Under the pieces are notes generated by a model. That model saw nothing but the letters and a program-made list of their open reading frames with translations. It was not told where the DNA came from and did not search any database. A stretch of 64,000 bases of DNA from an uncultured Prevotellaceae bacterium. Lineage in GTDB: Bacteria; Bacteroidota; Bacteroidia; Bacteroidales; Bacteroidaceae. The position numbers were made by a program, and so were the translations under genes. Positions 60,823-64,000 of the stretch are shown here, one piece after another (position 1 is the first letter of the stretch; every line of letters starts with the position of its first letter). The DNA lies in NCBI GenBank assembly GCA_900314985.1, contig OMXL01000005.1:1-64000 (forward strand), read 5' to 3'.

Positions 60823-62038
60823 TACGGATTTGTTTAGCGATGGAGAGGAGGCGGCGGATGGAGAGGGGGCAGTCGGGGTGGGACTGGCGCCAGGCCTTGG
60901 CCTGTTGGCGGAGCTCGGGGTTGTGATTTACAATGAAAAGGGAAATCAACAAATAGATTTCCAACTCCATTGTGAATTGAGAATTGAGAATTGAGAATTG
61001 AGAACTCTCCGGTGAGCGGTTAGCGAGGAGAGTCTCGACTTCTTTCAGGCGGCGGGCCTGCTCGTCCTTGTCGTTCATGAGGTAGGCACAGATGAGCATG
61101 AGGGCAGAGAACTTGACCTGGGCCTCTGCGTTGTCCTCAAAGAGGATGTCGGAATACTGATAGAGGAAGCGGAGGCGCTTCTGGTCATCTCTGTTCAACT
61201 GGTGGGAGCCCTTCTTGCCATGGAGGTGGCAGAGGAGCTCGATGAGCTCGTCCTCGAAGTGGGCTATCACGGGGTCCTGTAAGAGTTGTTGGGCGTCGGG
61301 GGCCTTCAGTCGGACGTCAGCAATACTGATACCAGGCACGGCGACATGCATCTTATCCAAGAACATAGAGAAGACGACCGTCAGGAGAATCTGACCATCG
61401 CGCTCACGAATCTGCTTGACGACACCCTCGGTGCCTGCCATCGGACCACTGACCACCGTCACCTGGTCGCCCTCACGAACCTCGTCGGTGGGGTCGCCAT
61501 TGACTATCTGGAAATCGTAGCGCTTGATGACCGTCTTGAAGCGTTCCATCTCAGCATTACTAATCTCTACGGGGTCACCTTTCTCATCACGGTAAGCATA
61601 GAGGCGGTGGTTGAGTACACGGTTCCAAGGAGAATTCAGGATGCGTTGTACCACCTCCTTGGGTTCACAGATAAAGATGAAGTGATGAAGGTCGCAACGC
61701 AGCGCCTGCTCGTCGAGCATGGCATCGTAGTCGCGATATTCATAGTCCTTGCACGGGCAGTTCTCCTTAGGCTGTTGCTTCTGACGGAGCTTCAGATCCT
61801 CGAAAGGAATGAAATACTCGAAGGGCGGCAAAGGCCAGGTATCGTCAGCCGAGACATTGAACACCTTTCGCCTGCCACTAAAGATATTGCCTATCAGGTC
61901 AGCATCCGCATGGCGCAGTATGCACCATCGCTTTTCTTTGGTTTCCTTTTCTGTGATATTGGTACTTTCCATATAGATATTAGCTTCGCTATGTCCGCAC
62001 GAATCGAAATCCGTTTGGACTAGTTGTGATGTGTGCAT
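60818..62038 (-). CDS. NusG/UpxY-like transcription antiterminator, large form
   Basis: The N-terminal NGN-like part begins at WCILRHADADLIGN (about residue 38), and a KOW motif is clear (VREGDQVTVVSGPMAGTEGVVKQI) near 195-218. UpxY proteins are usually about 170-200 residues; this one is 406 with a helical C-terminal extension (LLCHLHGKKGSHQL, LRQQAKAWRQSHPDC). The extension carries a heptamer-encoded stretch (SSQFSILNSQFT). It has its own promoter and is the first gene of the capsule direction. An internal start at 61972 (MESTNITEK) is also possible. It probably prevents early termination in the capsule leader. Confidence 0.85.
   Translation of the reverse strand: MHTSQLVQTDFDSCGHSEANIYMESTNITEKETKEKRWCILRHADADLIGNIFSGRRKVFNVSADDTWPLPPFEYFIPFEDLKLRQKQQPKENCPCKDYEYRDYDAMLDEQALRCDLHHFIFICEPKEVVQRILNSPWNRVLNHRLYAYRDEKGDPVEISNAEMERFKTVIKRYDFQIVNGDPTDEVREGDQVTVVSGPMAGTEGVVKQIRERDGQILLTVVFSMFLDKMHVAVPGISIADVRLKAPDAQQLLQDPVIAHFEDELIELLCHLHGKKGSHQLNRDDQKRLRFLYQYSDILFEDNAEAQVKFSALMLICAYLMNDKDEQARRLKEVETLLANRSPESSQFSILNSQFTMELEIYLLISLFIVNHNPELRQQAKAWRQSHPDCPLSIRRLLSIAKQIRT
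60972..61006 (+). repeat. Heptanucleotide repeat translated in the upxY-like gene
   Basis: Units GTGAATT GAGAATT GAGAATT GAGAATT GAGAACT are read in frame in the C-terminal extension. Confidence 0.75.
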
Positions 62039-62185
62039 CTAAACGCACACTACCATTGGCTCCTCATACCATCGCGTAATCCCTTGTAAGTCATAGTGTT
62101 AGACCTTCAGTACGGCGGCAGATTTACCTGTCTTTATTACACACAAAACATGCTGCCTAAGCAGATGTACGTATATATTTCTGTG

Positions 62186-62193
62186 CAAAGGTA
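62186..62193 (-). promoter_or_regulatory. Promoter -7 box of the upxY-like gene
   Basis: The minus strand reads TACCTTTGCA, matching the Bacteroidetes TAnnTTTG box, with a T-rich upstream segment. The leader to the start at 62038 would be about 140 nt. Confidence 0.65.
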
Positions 62194-62254
62194 CAAAATA
62201 AAAATGAAACAGAAAAGAAAAGACAAGTTTTTTTTAATACAACCGCATTTTTCT

Positions 62255-62301
62255 TAAAAAATATAAAAAACAAATGAGCTGTCCGCAAAGACAGCCCATT
62301 T
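62255..62301 (-). terminator. Rho-independent terminator of the ferredoxin gene
   Basis: On the minus strand AAATGGGCTGTC and GACAGCTCATTT pair over 12 bp (one G-U) around TTTGCG, followed by GTTTTTTATATTTTTT. Confidence 0.9.
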
Positions 62302-62336
62302 ATCTTAACCACATAAATTCAGCTTACCTTATTATA

Positions 62337-62504
62337 TTAGGGAAGGCTGATAGCCTCTGACGGACAAACGTCAGCGCATGTACCACACTCTGTGCAGAGA
62401 TCGGGGTTGATAGAATACTTGTCGCCCTCAGAGATAGCTCCAGCGGGGCACTCATCGATACATGTACCGCATGCGATGCAGTCGTCACCAATTACGTATG
62501 CCAT
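62337..62504 (-). CDS. 2[4Fe-4S] ferredoxin
   Basis: A 55-residue bacterial ferredoxin: CIACGTCIDECP and CTECGTCADVCP each carry the CxxCxxC...CP pattern binding two 4Fe-4S clusters. It is a cytosolic electron carrier typical of anaerobes. It is monocistronic, with a promoter at 62555-62562 and a terminator just downstream. Confidence 0.97.
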   Translation of the reverse strand: MAYVIGDDCIACGTCIDECPAGAISEGDKYSINPDLCTECGTCADVCPSEAISLP

Positions 62505-62554
62505 AATCTTTGTATTTGTTTAGTTTGTTAAATAGATAATTGTTATTTGTGATG

Positions 62555-62562
62555 CAAAGGTA
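62555..62562 (-). promoter_or_regulatory. Promoter -7 box of the ferredoxin gene
   Basis: The minus strand reads TACCTTTGC, a TAnnTTTG box, about 50 bp upstream of the ATG. Confidence 0.65.
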
Positions 62563-62584
62563 GGGATTTTTTCCGAATATTACC

Positions 62585-62592
62585 TACTTTTG
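62585..62592 (+). promoter_or_regulatory. Possible promoter box of the porT-like gene
   Basis: TACTTTTG fits TAnnTTTG, about 70 bp before the ATG at 62665, divergent from the ferredoxin promoter. Confidence 0.4.
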
Positions 62593-62664
62593 GGTAGTTA
62601 TTTTCATAATTTATACTTAGTCGAAATAATAAACCTCATAGGAAATGCGTTATAAGTATTGCAT

Positions 62665-63411
62665 ATGAAACAACAAATAATCATCATACTATCCCTACTC
62701 TGTGCGCTGAGTGCCAGCGCACAGCAAGACCGTCGCATCCAGCACAAGCCGTATATCGACCTGCGCCCAATGCACTTCGGCATCCTGGTAGGTATGCACC
62801 TGCAGGATATCGAGTTTGACCAGACGGGTCCTCACATGATGGAGGACGAGAATGGCGACCTGCAAGAGCGCTACGTGTTGTGCGAGGCAGACCGTTGGAC
62901 AGCAGGCTTCTCGGTGGGTGTGTTAGGTGAGTTGCGCCTGTCGAACCATTTCTCGCTGCGCGTCACACCCACCATGCATTTTGGTGCCAAGCACCTCACC
63001 TTATTAAATATGAAGGAGCAGGACGAGGCGGGACTGCCCGTGCGCAAGACGCAGGACATGAAGAACACCTACGTCTCGCTGCCCATCGACCTAAAGTTTG
63101 CTGCTCCCCGTTGGAACAACATGCGACCCTACGTAATGGCGGGTGTAAACCCGATGATGAATCTGACGAGTGGCGAGCAGGACATGATACGCATCAAGCG
63201 CTTTAATACCATGATGGAGGTGGGTATGGGCTGCGACTTCTACCTACCCTTCTTTAAGCTGATTCCGGAGTTGAAGTTCTGCTTCGGGTTGGGCGACGTG
63301 CTGGACAAGAACCACGTGAATGAGTTGCGCGACGCCAATCTGAGGACGTATGCCGGTTCGGTGAGTGGAGCGCAGTCGAAGATGGTGGTGCTGACGTTCT
63401 ACTTTGAATAA
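62665..63411 (+). CDS. porT: PorT-like outer-membrane beta-barrel protein
   Basis: A signal peptide (MKQQIIIILSLLCALSASAQ) is followed by a barrel of alternating strands: MHFGILVGMHLQDIEF, FSVGVLGELRLSNHFSLRVTPTMHFG, YVSLPIDLKFAAPRWNNMRPYVMAGV, and a terminal strand ending in an aromatic residue (MVVLTFYFE). This matches PorT of the type IX secretion system. I chose the ATG at 62665; the TTG six bases before it is a less likely start. It is the only plus-strand gene in the window. Confidence 0.85.
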   Translation: MKQQIIIILSLLCALSASAQQDRRIQHKPYIDLRPMHFGILVGMHLQDIEFDQTGPHMMEDENGDLQERYVLCEADRWTAGFSVGVLGELRLSNHFSLRVTPTMHFGAKHLTLLNMKEQDEAGLPVRKTQDMKNTYVSLPIDLKFAAPRWNNMRPYVMAGVNPMMNLTSGEQDMIRIKRFNTMMEVGMGCDFYLPFFKLIPELKFCFGLGDVLDKNHVNELRDANLRTYAGSVSGAQSKMVVLTFYFE

Positions 63412-63439
63412 CGATGTACAGAGAACCGCAGAGCACAAA

Positions 63440-63460
63440 TCGCGCGGGGAAACCGCGCGA
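63440..63460. terminator. Hairpin between convergent genes
   Basis: TCGCGCGG-GGAAA-CCGCGCGA forms a perfect 8-bp stem between the ends of porT and the metallophosphatase gene. No T-run follows, so it is only a possible terminator. Confidence 0.5.
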
Positions 63461-63469
63461 CGCGAGCTA

Positions 63470-64000
63470 TTACTTGAGTTCCACGACCATTTTGCCGACG
63501 AAGATGGCGGACTTGCCGTTTTGGTCGACGGCGACGGGCTGACCATCCATATTGTTCCAATGCTCGAGCTGCGTCATGTAGGTATGGGTGTGGCCACCGA
63601 GGACGAGGTCGATGTTGCGGGAGTTCTGGATCATGTACTGGTCGTCCTCACCACGGTTGCTCTCCCAGCCCAGGTGGGAGATGCAGATGACGACATCGCA
63701 CTTTTTCTGCTGCTTCAGCATGGTGGCTGTTTCCAGTGCCACCTTTCCCGGGTCGAGGTATTTGACACCCACACAGTTCTTGGCGCTGACTAAGCCCTCC
63801 AGTTTAGGACAGACGGCAAAGACGCCAATCTTCACGCCATTGCGCTTGATGACGACCCAGGGTTTGGTGAGACCCTCCATGACGGTACCCGTGAAGTCGT
63901 AGTTGGCGCACAAGATGGGGAAGGTTGCCTTCTTGAACATCTCCGCCATATTCTCCAGTCCGAAGTCGAACTCGTGGTTACCAATGGTCGTAGCATCGAT
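63470..64000 (-). CDS. Metallophosphatase / 5'-nucleotidase catalytic domain, 5' end beyond window
   Basis: Reading in from the edge gives TIGNHEFDFGLENM (metallophosphoesterase GNHE motif), CDVVICISHLGWESNRGEDD and LVLGGHTHTYM (GHTH metal ligands). The frame ends soon after at VGKMVVELK, so no 5'-nucleotidase C-terminal domain follows in this gene. It resembles the split UshA-like nucleotidases of Bacteroidales. Confidence 0.88.
   Translation of the reverse strand: MDATTIGNHEFDFGLENMAEMFKKATFPILCANYDFTGTVMEGLTKPWVVIKRNGVKIGVFAVCPKLEGLVSAKNCVGVKYLDPGKVALETATMLKQQKKCDVVICISHLGWESNRGEDDQYMIQNSRNIDLVLGGHTHTYMTQLEHWNNMDGQPVAVDQNGKSAIFVGKMVVELK

Overview
The window reads as a chromosome segment from a Bacteroidales bacterium, most likely Prevotellaceae (Prevotella/Segatella). 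The signs are a PorT-like type IX secretion barrel, a UpxY/NusG-like capsule regulator, TAnnTTTG-type promoter boxes, and a capsule gene content usual for the group. Nearly all genes from 0.2 to 62.5 kb lie on the minus strand, so transcription runs from high to low coordinates.

Region 1 (0-25.2 kb) is a dense defence-type island mixed with mobile-element debris. In order of increasing coordinate it holds: an AAA ATPase with a small putative nuclease partner; an IS110 remnant and REP/RAYT transposase fragments; a tight five-gene operon (lipase, SIR2, HerA, SMC-like ATPase, HNH nuclease); a VanZ remnant cut by REP/RAYT DNA; a six-gene operon of unknown function built round an MBL-fold hydrolase and a PD-(D/E)XK-like nuclease; decayed copies of a capsule-linked small gene; a DUF4062 plus AlbA/Schlafen-type ATPase pair; a stray WbuC cupin gene; a Gabija system (GajA/GajB); and, upstream of it, a kinase-like protein and a P-loop/MBL fusion.

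Region 2 (25.4-59.2 kb) is a capsule/exopolysaccharide locus. It encodes UDP-sugar enzymes (a UDP-glucuronate epimerase-like protein, a broken and an intact UDP-glucose dehydrogenase, CapE/CapF/CapG for UDP-L-FucNAc, and a second CapE), a PglC-like initiating sugar transferase, a DegT aminotransferase, five glycosyltransferases, three acyltransferases (one interrupted at an A9 run), a parallel beta-helix protein, Wzx and Wzy. It also has a 2-aminoethylphosphonate cassette (PepM, phosphonopyruvate decarboxylase, AEP transaminase, cytidylyltransferase, CDP-alcohol phosphotransferase), which suggests a phosphonate-decorated glycan. glmS sits inside the locus and would feed UDP-GlcNAc supply.

Region 3 (59.2-62.2 kb) is the probable control end. 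A NusG/UpxY-like gene with its own promoter is followed by about 1.5 kb of repeats whose units fold into long imperfect hairpins, interrupted by one GxxExxxY gene. I infer that this is the leader or attenuator zone for the capsule operon. Region 4 (62.3-64 kb) is ordinary chromosome: a ferredoxin, a PorT-like barrel and a truncated metallophosphatase.

A recurring oddity is clusters of 7-bp-period repeats of different sequence families. They lie between genes and also inside genes (ugd, the upxY-like gene, a galactokinase relic, capG, the VanZ relic). All functional calls are from reading the sequence; no database search was made.
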